Notes under the pieces: generated by a model | Told to the model about the DNA's origin: nothing | Database searches by the model: none | What the model saw: only the letters and a program-made list of their open reading frames with translations | Assembly: GCA_964502145.1 (NCBI GenBank) | Contig: CAZCVI010000048.1 | Location: 1-52,948 of the forward strand | DNA length: 52,948 bases | Direction: 5' to 3' | Source: CAZCVI01 sp964502145 | Lineage (GTDB): Bacteria > Acidobacteriota > Aminicenantia > UBA2199 | Program-made: the position numbers and the translations under genes | In this document: positions 7,416-14,400 of the stretch, piece after piece | How the letters are laid out: each line of letters starts with the position of its first letter | How positions within the stretch are numbered: position 1 is the stretch's first letter

Positions 7416-7952
7416 ATGACTACTGTGGCACATTCCGCTCTGGGTCTACTGGGTTGGCAATTATTTGCGGAGGAAAAGAGTAAAAAAACCCTGCTTTTAT
7501 TTTTTCTTATTGCCAGTATGCCGGATATTGATTTTGCACTTTTCTTTTTTTTGGGCCGGGCGGGATTGGCATTCCATCAGTACTACACTCATAATATCTT
7601 TTTTGTTGTTGTGACCGCAGTCTTGTTTTGGCCGCTGTTAAAAAGTACCGGTGCTAAATTCGCTTTTTTGGGGGTGGGATGTTCCCACTTAGTGCTGGAT
7701 TTTTTAACGATTGACGGTTCTGTACCTTTTGGCATTCCCCTGTTTTACCCTTTTTCAAACCATCGCTTTAACTTCGGCATTATGCCCAACATTCATAAAG
7801 GCACTCCCACCGAAATCTTCTCGCTGCATAACCTCTGGGTGATCGGCTTTGAAATCGCTATTTTCTGGGTCCCAATACTGCTGGCTTATAGAAAACCGCT
7901 TACCACCTATTTTTTTCAAAAAAGTTTTCTAGAAAAAGTAAGGAGTCAATGA
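7416..7952 (+). CDS. DUF457 / YdjM-type membrane metal-dependent hydrolase
   Basis: A 178-residue, strongly hydrophobic protein with about four membrane segments. It carries the DUF457/YdjM (LexA-binding, membrane-bound predicted metal hydrolase) motif set: an N-terminal TTVAHSALG His, SMPDIDF, a TH in the second helix and CSHLVLDFLT followed by LFYPFS. These His and Asp residues are the predicted metal ligands. I start at ATG 7416, five bases after AGGTGG. A GTG at 7407 lies inside that ribosome-binding site. Its stop overlaps the start of the MutS-like gene (ATGA), so the two are translationally coupled. Substrate unknown. Family members are suggested to act on lipids or other membrane molecules. 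Confidence 0.82.
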   Translation: MTTVAHSALGLLGWQLFAEEKSKKTLLLFFLIASMPDIDFALFFFLGRAGLAFHQYYTHNIFFVVVTAVLFWPLLKSTGAKFAFLGVGCSHLVLDFLTIDGSVPFGIPLFYPFSNHRFNFGIMPNIHKGTPTEIFSLHNLWVIGFEIAIFWVPILLAYRKPLTTYFFQKSFLEKVRSQ

Positions 7953-9781
7953 TGGAGAATATCGTGAAAAAAAACGAACCGGAAGCAATCTATAAAGAAA
8001 ACATTGCCAGCTTTGACCACCAAACGCAGGGGCTTAAAAAACGGGATATGATCCTGGGAGTTTTGAAGTTATTGTGGGTGATTGCGGCGGTCCTCAGTCT
8101 CTTTGACGTTTTCCCCATGAGCGTGGGGTTGACTGTGGGGTTATTTACCTTGTTTTTATGCCTTTTTATTCTGACTGCTATTTTGCATGAGAACGTGATT
8201 GCCCAGCAAAAGGTTTTGCATACTAAACGAGCCATTAATGAGAAGGAACTGGGGTTCCTTGAATACCGCTTTCCTGTTGGTGCCGATACCGGCCAAGAGT
8301 TCCAGAATGGAAGCCATAATTACAGTTCAGACATGGATATTTTCGGCGAAAAAGGGATATTTCATTATATTAACCGTGCTGTCACGGCCATGGGCAAACA
8401 GTGCTTGGCTGAAAATCTGCAAACTCCAGCCACAGCCACGGAGATCATCCAGCGGCAGGAAGCCGTGCAGGAACTGGCGCAACAGGTGAACCTCCGCCAA
8501 ACCATCACGGCCCACGGGATGTTTATTGATGATTCTTCTGCAAAATTGGATGGCTTACACCGGTTCCTGCAAGAACCCTACACGCTATGGGGTAAAAGGG
8601 GTATTCGGTTTTTGTTGGTCGTGTTGCCGTCAATCACGCTGGGTGCCGCCATTTTGATTGCCTTTAAAATACCTTACATCCTTTTTTTGGCGCTGGTATT
8701 GGTGCAGGTGGCGGTGAATAAAAAATATTTTAACAGTATTTCGCGACTCTATAAACTGACCACCAAGAGCCACAAAATTCTGAAAGCCTATTCCCGCATC
8801 ATGGCAGAAATTGAAAAGGAAACGTTCAGCAGTCCGCTATTAAAACACGTGCAACAGGAGTTGTCCGCCCATTTGGATGGGGTTGAGCAGAAAGCTGCCT
8901 CCGTTTGTATCCAGCGGTTATCCACGTTGTTGGATTATTTTGATAGTCGCCGGGGAATGTTTCATTTTCTGCCTGCCAACACCGTGCTGTGGGATTTGTT
9001 TTGCATGTATTATATTGAAAAGTGGCGGGCCCAATGTGCGCCGCATGTGCAGCGGTGGTTTGCCGCTATTGGGGAATTTGAGATGCTGGCCTCGTTGGCC
9101 GCAGTGCAATATAATAATCCCGGCTGGACTATGCCACGTATTACTCAACAGCCCTTCCGTTTGCTTGCTACAGCCATGGGACACCCGCTTATCCCACCGC
9201 AAGAACGAATCTGTAACGACGTGAACTTGTCTGCCGCCGCTCAGAGTACAGAGAACAGCGGTTGTATGATGGTGGTCACCGGGCCTAATATGGCAGGCAA
9301 GAGTACGTTTTTGCGTTCGGTTGGAGTGAATATTGTGCTGGCCTTAGCAGGTGGCCCGGTTTGCGCGACGGCCTTCGAAATCACACCGGTAAAACTCTAT
9401 ACCAGCATGTTAGCCAGTGATTCATTGGACAAACATCTCTCGCTTTTTTATGCAGAACTACAGCGTCTAAAAATGATCTTGGATGGCATTGCTTCCGGTG
9501 AGCCGGTGTTTTTTATGATTGATGAAATGTTAAAAGGCACCAATGCCTTGGACCGCCAGAAAGGCGCCATTGCGCTATTAAAACAATTGGAAAAACATCA
9601 TGCCAATGGCATAGTGGCCACCCATGATCTGGAACTAACCAAACTCTCCAATGCCAATTACCATTTTGACGGTTATATTGAAGAAGATAAACTGCTCTTT
9701 GATTACCGTCTCAAAACTGGGACCTGCCAGAGTTTCAACGCCCTGGTACTGATGAAAAACATGGGCATTGATGTCAGTTAA
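7949..9781 (+). CDS. Membrane-anchored MutS-family ATPase (non-canonical)
   Basis: A 610-residue protein with a C-terminal MutS-type ATPase: Walker A GPNMAGKST at 445-453, the SMLASDSLDKHLSLFYAE segment, Walker B FMIDEMLKGTN and a VATHDLEL switch motif. Unlike MutS1, it lacks the N-terminal mismatch-recognition and connector domains. It has instead two predicted transmembrane hairpins (about residues 36-78 and 215-250) and a helical core. Such short membrane MutS relatives occur in several phyla and have no settled function, and they should not be called mismatch repair. Translation is coupled to the DUF457 gene by a 4-bp overlap, with AAGGAG just upstream. The pairing of a membrane hydrolase with a membrane MutS ATPase suggests a joint envelope role. 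That is inference. Confidence 0.85.
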   Translation: MMENIVKKNEPEAIYKENIASFDHQTQGLKKRDMILGVLKLLWVIAAVLSLFDVFPMSVGLTVGLFTLFLCLFILTAILHENVIAQQKVLHTKRAINEKELGFLEYRFPVGADTGQEFQNGSHNYSSDMDIFGEKGIFHYINRAVTAMGKQCLAENLQTPATATEIIQRQEAVQELAQQVNLRQTITAHGMFIDDSSAKLDGLHRFLQEPYTLWGKRGIRFLLVVLPSITLGAAILIAFKIPYILFLALVLVQVAVNKKYFNSISRLYKLTTKSHKILKAYSRIMAEIEKETFSSPLLKHVQQELSAHLDGVEQKAASVCIQRLSTLLDYFDSRRGMFHFLPANTVLWDLFCMYYIEKWRAQCAPHVQRWFAAIGEFEMLASLAAVQYNNPGWTMPRITQQPFRLLATAMGHPLIPPQERICNDVNLSAAAQSTENSGCMMVVTGPNMAGKSTFLRSVGVNIVLALAGGPVCATAFEITPVKLYTSMLASDSLDKHLSLFYAELQRLKMILDGIASGEPVFFMIDEMLKGTNALDRQKGAIALLKQLEKHHANGIVATHDLELTKLSNANYHFDGYIEEDKLLFDYRLKTGTCQSFNALVLMKNMGIDVS

Positions 9782-9880
9782 AAAGCTTGGTTAAGTGAAA
9801 TAGGTGAGTAAGGTTAGTGGGGGCAAACTCTGGAGGGGGGTTGGTTGTATCAATTAAAGGACACTTTCCCCATCCCAGAT

Positions 9881-9896
9881 TGGAAAATAAAATGCT
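9881..9896 (+). promoter_or_regulatory. Possible sigma-54 promoter before the small barrel gene
   Basis: TGGAAAATAAAATGCT has the invariant GG and GC with the required 10-nt gap. It matches TGGCA-N7-TTGCT with one substitution in each half. The -12 GC lies 43 nt before the ATG, giving a leader of about 31 nt. This is weaker than the sites at 16.8 and 38.0 kb. Confidence 0.4.
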
Positions 9897-9937
9897 AAAT
9901 ATGAACCTAAACTAAAATATTAGGAGGAATAATTATT

Positions 9938-10444
9938 ATGAAAAAAATTATCTTGGTATTAACCGTTGTTTTATTGGCAAGTATCTTTTCAATGTCGGCT
10001 TTTGCGGCCAATGAAGAGAATAAAGAGAAAAATCTGGTTTTAAAATTAGGTATGGGCGAACTTGGATTCGAAACCAAGATCACCGGGAATTACACCTTTG
10101 TGGGCGGCGTTGGAATAGCTTACGATTTCCATGAAGAAGCGTTTTCTAACTGGTTTGGAGCCGCAGTGAGATATTATTATAATCTTGAAAAGCTCAAAAA
10201 CAAAGGAGAACGAATAAATAAGTTTGCCGCAGATTATGTCACATTGGAATATAAACGCAGGACTTATCCTTTTTTGGGGGATGATATTTCAAATGCCCAC
10301 TTCATTGGCATTGGCTGGGGATTTCAACGAAACCTTGGAAAAGTGTTTCAATATGGCATTGAAGGTTTATGGGGCGTGAATTTTCAAGACCACTCAGGCA
10401 AACTCCACGCGAATGTAAACGTCTTCTTTGGACTGGCCATGTAA
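9938..10444 (+). CDS. Small outer-membrane beta-barrel protein (unrecognised)
   Basis: A 168-residue protein with a clear signal peptide (MKKIILVLTVVLLASIF..., cleavage after AFA at about residue 23). The mature part alternates polar and aromatic or aliphatic residues in short strands separated by charged turns, with Gly-Gly and Tyr-Tyr pairs typical of small OmpX/OmpW-like barrels. I do not recognise a specific family. AGGAGG (9922-9927) lies 10 nt before the start. It is monocistronic, in a 156-bp gap after the MutS-like gene, and preceded by a possible sigma-54 promoter. Confidence 0.75.
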   Translation: MKKIILVLTVVLLASIFSMSAFAANEENKEKNLVLKLGMGELGFETKITGNYTFVGGVGIAYDFHEEAFSNWFGAAVRYYYNLEKLKNKGERINKFAADYVTLEYKRRTYPFLGDDISNAHFIGIGWGFQRNLGKVFQYGIEGLWGVNFQDHSGKLHANVNVFFGLAM

Positions 10445-10515
10445 AGAATATTAAATTCCCTATTTTTTCTAAAACCAGGAGGGTACAGGGTTTTGTTTTC
10501 TATGACTGCTTCCTG

Positions 10516-11649
10516 CTACTTACTTGTTAATATCTTTTGAACGATTTCAAGTCGTTGGGTATCTTTCAGTAAGGAAGCCAGATCATAGAAGACAACCCCC
10601 TGGGAGGGCTTTTTTAAAGCGGCGCGCAAAGCTTTTTCAAATTGGGCAGGGCTGTACTCTTTTTCCCAGGAATACTCTTTTTTTACCTGGATACTGGGAA
10701 GAATGCGAACGTGGGCAGTGCGATATATTTGCTTGATCACGGTGGCCACCCATGCGGGAGTATTACCAGTCATACTGGAATAACACATGGGGGAAAGATA
10801 ATCGACCTTCTTTCCTAATAAAACGAAATCCTGGCCAACAATCCGGCGAATACCCTGGTTAAAATCTTTTGTCCGCCACGGTATGGCATGAAGATTAAAT
10901 AACAGGTCCGGTTTCTCTTGGCGACCAGCGGCCACGATTTCATCTACCATCCCGGCAATGACGGTACACTTCCACGCGGTAAATTTCGCTAAAACATGCT
11001 TGCTTATCCAGTCCGCCCTTAATTGTGCATCCTTTATTTCATGGGGAATTTTGACCTTTGTGTCGGTTTGAAACTTCTCCATGCATACGGGACAAAAACA
11101 GCTATTTTGCAATTTAGCGGCAGGAGTTGACGGCAAAACAGCCTCCCAAAAAATATAAAACCGGATAAAATCAATGCTGAGCACATCGGGTTGAATGAGT
11201 TTAACTGCGGCCTTCACTTTTTCTATGGTTTTTTGCCGCACAGTCTTATTATTGGGACAGGCGAAATTAAGCCAACTGCCTTCCTCGGTTTGATTATAGG
11301 TCAGCAAGCCATTATCACATACTCCAAGCAAAGAATCTATCTTACTATCGAGCAGGAAGGCCCGGATCACAAGAAAAAGCTTCATGCCGTTTTGTCGCGC
11401 CATGATCCGAAAGGATTCGTCTGCCATGAGGGTTTCATCGGCAAACAGGGCATTGATGCCAGCGTTTTTTAGCAGTGCAAAATTTTGCGCGTAGGGCTTG
11501 GGGTCCGCGATCATCTTGACACCAAAAATCAATGGCTTACTTTCCTTCCCCGTGGCGGAAATCGCCAAAGATAAAAAAACCACCCACACCACACAGTAGA
11601 ATACCAGATATTTTTTCCATAAAGGGATTGTTTTGTTGTAGTTGCTCAT
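10516..11649 (-). CDS. Putative glycoside-hydrolase-like TIM-barrel protein, membrane-anchored or exported
   Basis: A 377-residue protein with one N-terminal hydrophobic segment (about residues 13-31) that could be a signal anchor. It then has a barrel-like domain. The pattern KMIADPKPYAQNFALLKNAGINALF, here only cited as its start KMIADPKPYAQ, followed by FLVIRAF, SIDFIRF and YLSPMCYSS resembles the hypothetical glycosyl hydrolases (GHL/DUF4015 type) that match the beta strands of a TIM barrel. A CFCPVCMEKF tetrad-like Cys pair in the middle is typical of this protein group. Catalytic acids could be the Asp of SIDFIRFY and residues after it, but I cannot assign them. Single gene, with no obvious operon partner. 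Family assignment is tentative. Confidence 0.55.
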   Translation of the reverse strand: MSNYNKTIPLWKKYLVFYCVVWVVFLSLAISATGKESKPLIFGVKMIADPKPYAQNFALLKNAGINALFADETLMADESFRIMARQNGMKLFLVIRAFLLDSKIDSLLGVCDNGLLTYNQTEEGSWLNFACPNNKTVRQKTIEKVKAAVKLIQPDVLSIDFIRFYIFWEAVLPSTPAAKLQNSCFCPVCMEKFQTDTKVKIPHEIKDAQLRADWISKHVLAKFTAWKCTVIAGMVDEIVAAGRQEKPDLLFNLHAIPWRTKDFNQGIRRIVGQDFVLLGKKVDYLSPMCYSSMTGNTPAWVATVIKQIYRTAHVRILPSIQVKKEYSWEKEYSPAQFEKALRAALKKPSQGVVFYDLASLLKDTQRLEIVQKILTSK

Positions 11650-11699
11650 GTGGGCATTATAGGCAGTTTAAAAAAAGAAGTCAAGCTCTAATGGATGTT

Positions 11700-11814
11700 T
11701 GGATTCACCAGCTATTTTTTAAAAATACAGTGGACGATATAGACAAAAAACAAGAACTTTATCTTTTGCCCACGTCGTCCACATTGTTTCAAGAATTTGA
11801 TGATGGATTTAGGA
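11700..11814. repeat. Intergenic element: TIR-bounded GGACGATAT hairpin (short version)
   Basis: The left end TGGATTCACCAGCTATTTTT (from 11700) and the inverted right end TTTCAAGAATTTGATGATGG (from 11787) match the ends of the elements at 5.8 and 46.5 kb. The core GTGGACGATATAGAC (from 11730) pairs with GCCCACGTCGTCCAC (ending 11783). It fills the gap downstream of the first LRR gene. Confidence 0.7.
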
Positions 11815-11820
11815 ATGTAG

Positions 11821-14277
11821 TTAATTTTTTTTGGATTTTATGATAATGTCGATTTTCTTTTTAGAGCATAACCCATTGGTGTCCGTCAAAACAAACACCA
11901 AGGAATACTTGCCCAGAAACCCAGGACCGGGCGACCAGGAAAAAGTGCCGCTTTCGGTGTCCAGGGTGGAACCGATAGGCAAATTATTTAATTCATTGTT
12001 ATACACCAAATACCCCTCGATGTCCGCATAACTTTTTCCCAATTGAATTTCCACTCGTTCCAGTTCTTTGATTTGCAGTTGATTTTTTCCTGTTTCATCT
12101 GGTAGTAATTCTTCACCGTTGCCTTTGGATTTAAAACCCTTTTTAAAGGTAATCGCTTCTGAAAACTCTTCCGGGAACTGGGCGATTTCCGTAATATCCC
12201 GTTTTATCGCTGCACTATATGTTTCCTGAGTATTATCTGGTACTGCATTTTGGATAGTAAAATAACGACTGCCAATACCATCACTGTTGCCACCATTATC
12301 TCGTGCTGTCCATTGGATGGTATGCACGCCATTCTGATACGGAGTGGTATTTAAAGTAAAATGACCCACAGCCCCATTACTGTTGGCATAACCAGGAAAG
12401 AGCGTGGCAATATCGGTGCGATAGACATTATAAACAGGATGGCCCAGGTTCACTCCATCCACCCAGACATCTATAGTCGAACCATTTGTAGGAATACTGT
12501 TGGGTTGCGGAGTTAAAACCCAACCCCAATTAACAAAACTACTACCCGCTGCAATTCCGCCTTGAATAGGCGTATCAATAGCCCCAAAAGGTTTAACCGC
12601 ATGGGCATTGTCCACATGGATAGTTTTTGTGCCCAGCGTGGTCGTTTTTCCTACGGAATCAGTGGCCACAGCAGAAAGAACGAACACACCGTTTCCTTGT
12701 TGCGGCAAGAAATTAGTCAGCAACATATACCCCCAACCCGCGCGTGAATGGAACGGATAGCTCGGATACATGGCGTTTACATCCGGTCTGGCACCTTCTA
12801 CAAATAATGCATCACCAATGTAAAGCTGCGTGTTGCCCATATTCAGATATATTTTTACACTCTCAACGCCACTGTCATCCAATGCCCACCCAGTGACCGC
12901 AATACTACCCGATACTGCTGCACCCTCCACGGGTGAATCAAAGGAACCAAAAGGCGGATTTAATTCAGATACTGTGCCACCACATTGATTTTGAAAGTGT
13001 TCCCACCCTTGGTTCACGTTATCAAGCCAAGCTCTAACGGCTGGATCGGTTACAAAAAGACAGTTCACACTAATATCCAATACTTCTAGAGCATTAAGAT
13101 TTAATAAATTAGCCGGGACAGTCCCAATCAATAGATTATAGTTGAGGAGCAGTTGTTCCACGCTAGTCAGATTACCCAATTCAGACGGAATGGTACCACT
13201 GATAGTATTGAAAGCAAAAGCAATCCTTCTGGCTTTTGAAAGATTCCCCAATTGCGAGGGAATACTGCCGCTTAGGAAGTTGGCAGAAATATCAAGAATG
13301 ACTAGTTTAGCAAGATTGCCCAGTTCAGGTGGGATAGCGCCACTGAGCTGATTGTTGTTCAACCAAAATGTTTCCAGGTTACTGAGATTCCCCAGTTGGG
13401 AGGGGATACTACCACTAAGGTTGTTTTGATTCAGGTAAAGCATATTTAAATTACCCAGCTTGCCCAACTCAGGAGGAATAGCACCATTCAATTTGTCGGC
13501 GTACAAAAGCAGATTTGTTAAATTGGCAAGATTCCCCAGTTGCGACGGAATGCTACCCCCCAGAGGGTTATTACTTAGATTCATCACCTGTAACTTACTG
13601 AGATTCCCCAATTGATAGGGGATGCCCCCACCCAGTTGATTGTCTTGTAAATCGAGATGCTGCAATTGACTGAGATTGCCTAAACTCGCAGGAATACTAC
13701 CCTCCAGCATATTGGTTGGCAATGCAAGATATTCCAAGTTTCCAAGATTCCCTAATTCCGGGGGAATACTGCCTATCAATTTGTTTTCTCCCAGATCAAG
13801 ATATTGTAAATTGCCCAAGTTACCCAATCCCTGGGGAATGCTGCCGACCAGATTGTTGTGGCGCAGATTAAGCACTTCTAAATAGCCGAGACTCGCTATT
13901 TCTGATGGAATACTGCCTAGCAAGCGATTATTCTCCAGATTAATCACTTGCAAGCGTTCAAGCTTTCCCATGGTGGCAGGAATGGTTCCATTCAAGTTGT
14001 TGCTGGGAAGGAAAATCTTTACCACTTGGTCTACTGTAGGCGTAGTTAAAACAAAAACCCCGAACCAATTTCCCTCGGTTCCTGGCATGGCAAAGCCATC
14101 GGCATCCAAAGGGGCTGTTTTCCAGCCACTTTGATCAACCCAGATATCGCCGTTGGTGGCATTATACAAGGCGATTAATGCCGCACGCTCTTGTGCCGGA
14201 ATTCCCCCCATTACTACACCGGAAAAAATAATCGACACCACTATAAATACAATACATCGTTTAAAAATCTTGTTCAT
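11821..14277 (-). CDS. Secreted plant-type leucine-rich-repeat surface protein (13 LRRs)
   Basis: An 818-residue protein. It has a signal peptide (MNKIFKRCIVFIVVSIIF...), an N-terminal LRR cap with ERAALIALYNATNGD, then 13 repeats of about 24 residues of the plant type (LxxLxLxxNxLxGxIPxxLGNL). A PFGSFDSPVEGA-type Ig-like region and a C-terminal putative-Ig cadherin-like domain (GSTLDTESGTFSWSPG) follow. The likely role is surface adhesion or polysaccharide/protein recognition. I start at ATG 14277, which has AGGAG just upstream and aligns with the neighbour's start. An earlier in-frame start adds 14 unlikely residues. The C-terminal half is nearly identical in DNA to the next gene, while the LRR array differs. 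A terminator separates the pair, so the two genes need not share a transcript. Confidence 0.88.
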   Translation of the reverse strand: MNKIFKRCIVFIVVSIIFSGVVMGGIPAQERAALIALYNATNGDIWVDQSGWKTAPLDADGFAMPGTEGNWFGVFVLTTPTVDQVVKIFLPSNNLNGTIPATMGKLERLQVINLENNRLLGSIPSEIASLGYLEVLNLRHNNLVGSIPQGLGNLGNLQYLDLGENKLIGSIPPELGNLGNLEYLALPTNMLEGSIPASLGNLSQLQHLDLQDNQLGGGIPYQLGNLSKLQVMNLSNNPLGGSIPSQLGNLANLTNLLLYADKLNGAIPPELGKLGNLNMLYLNQNNLSGSIPSQLGNLSNLETFWLNNNQLSGAIPPELGNLAKLVILDISANFLSGSIPSQLGNLSKARRIAFAFNTISGTIPSELGNLTSVEQLLLNYNLLIGTVPANLLNLNALEVLDISVNCLFVTDPAVRAWLDNVNQGWEHFQNQCGGTVSELNPPFGSFDSPVEGAAVSGSIAVTGWALDDSGVESVKIYLNMGNTQLYIGDALFVEGARPDVNAMYPSYPFHSRAGWGYMLLTNFLPQQGNGVFVLSAVATDSVGKTTTLGTKTIHVDNAHAVKPFGAIDTPIQGGIAAGSSFVNWGWVLTPQPNSIPTNGSTIDVWVDGVNLGHPVYNVYRTDIATLFPGYANSNGAVGHFTLNTTPYQNGVHTIQWTARDNGGNSDGIGSRYFTIQNAVPDNTQETYSAAIKRDITEIAQFPEEFSEAITFKKGFKSKGNGEELLPDETGKNQLQIKELERVEIQLGKSYADIEGYLVYNNELNNLPIGSTLDTESGTFSWSPGPGFLGKYSLVFVLTDTNGLCSKKKIDIIIKSKKN
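11833..12993 (-). repeat. Near-identical 3' half shared by the two LRR genes, copy 1
   Basis: Offset by 2,589 bp, this block matches 14422-15582 almost base for base. By eye I find one substitution near the 3' end (Lys to Glu) and a few in the last 60 bp, where similarity ends at the LRR C-cap. It encodes the Ig-like and C-terminal domains of the LRR proteins. Confidence 0.88.
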
Positions 14278-14322
14278 AGTATTTTCTCCTATTAATCGGA
14301 TGATTTTTTTGAAAAGCACAGC

Positions 14323-14349
14323 GGACTATCTGAACTTAGTGGACATAAG
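14323..14349. repeat. Three 9-nt units before the first LRR gene
   Basis: GGACTATCT, GAACTTAGT and GGACATAAG stand head to tail between the first LRR gene's ribosome-binding site and the terminator of the second. This is a small member of the window's 9-nt-periodic repeat family. Confidence 0.45.
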
Positions 14350-14354
14350 AAAGC

Positions 14355-14387
14355 AAAAGGGGACTGCGAAAGCAGTCCCCTTTTTTT
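14355..14387. terminator. Bidirectional intrinsic terminator between the LRR genes
   Basis: GGGGACTGC (14359-14367), a GAAA tetraloop and GCAGTCCCC (14372-14380) form a 9-bp stem, extended by AAAA/TTTT on both sides. It lies 14 bp past the stop of the minus-strand LRR gene at 14401. Confidence 0.85.
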
Positions 14388-14400
14388 ATTATAGTGCTTT

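Noticed and set aside
7949..9781. Canonical mismatch-repair MutS
   Set aside because: Transmembrane segments and no mismatch-recognition domain. It is a short MutS relative of unknown role.
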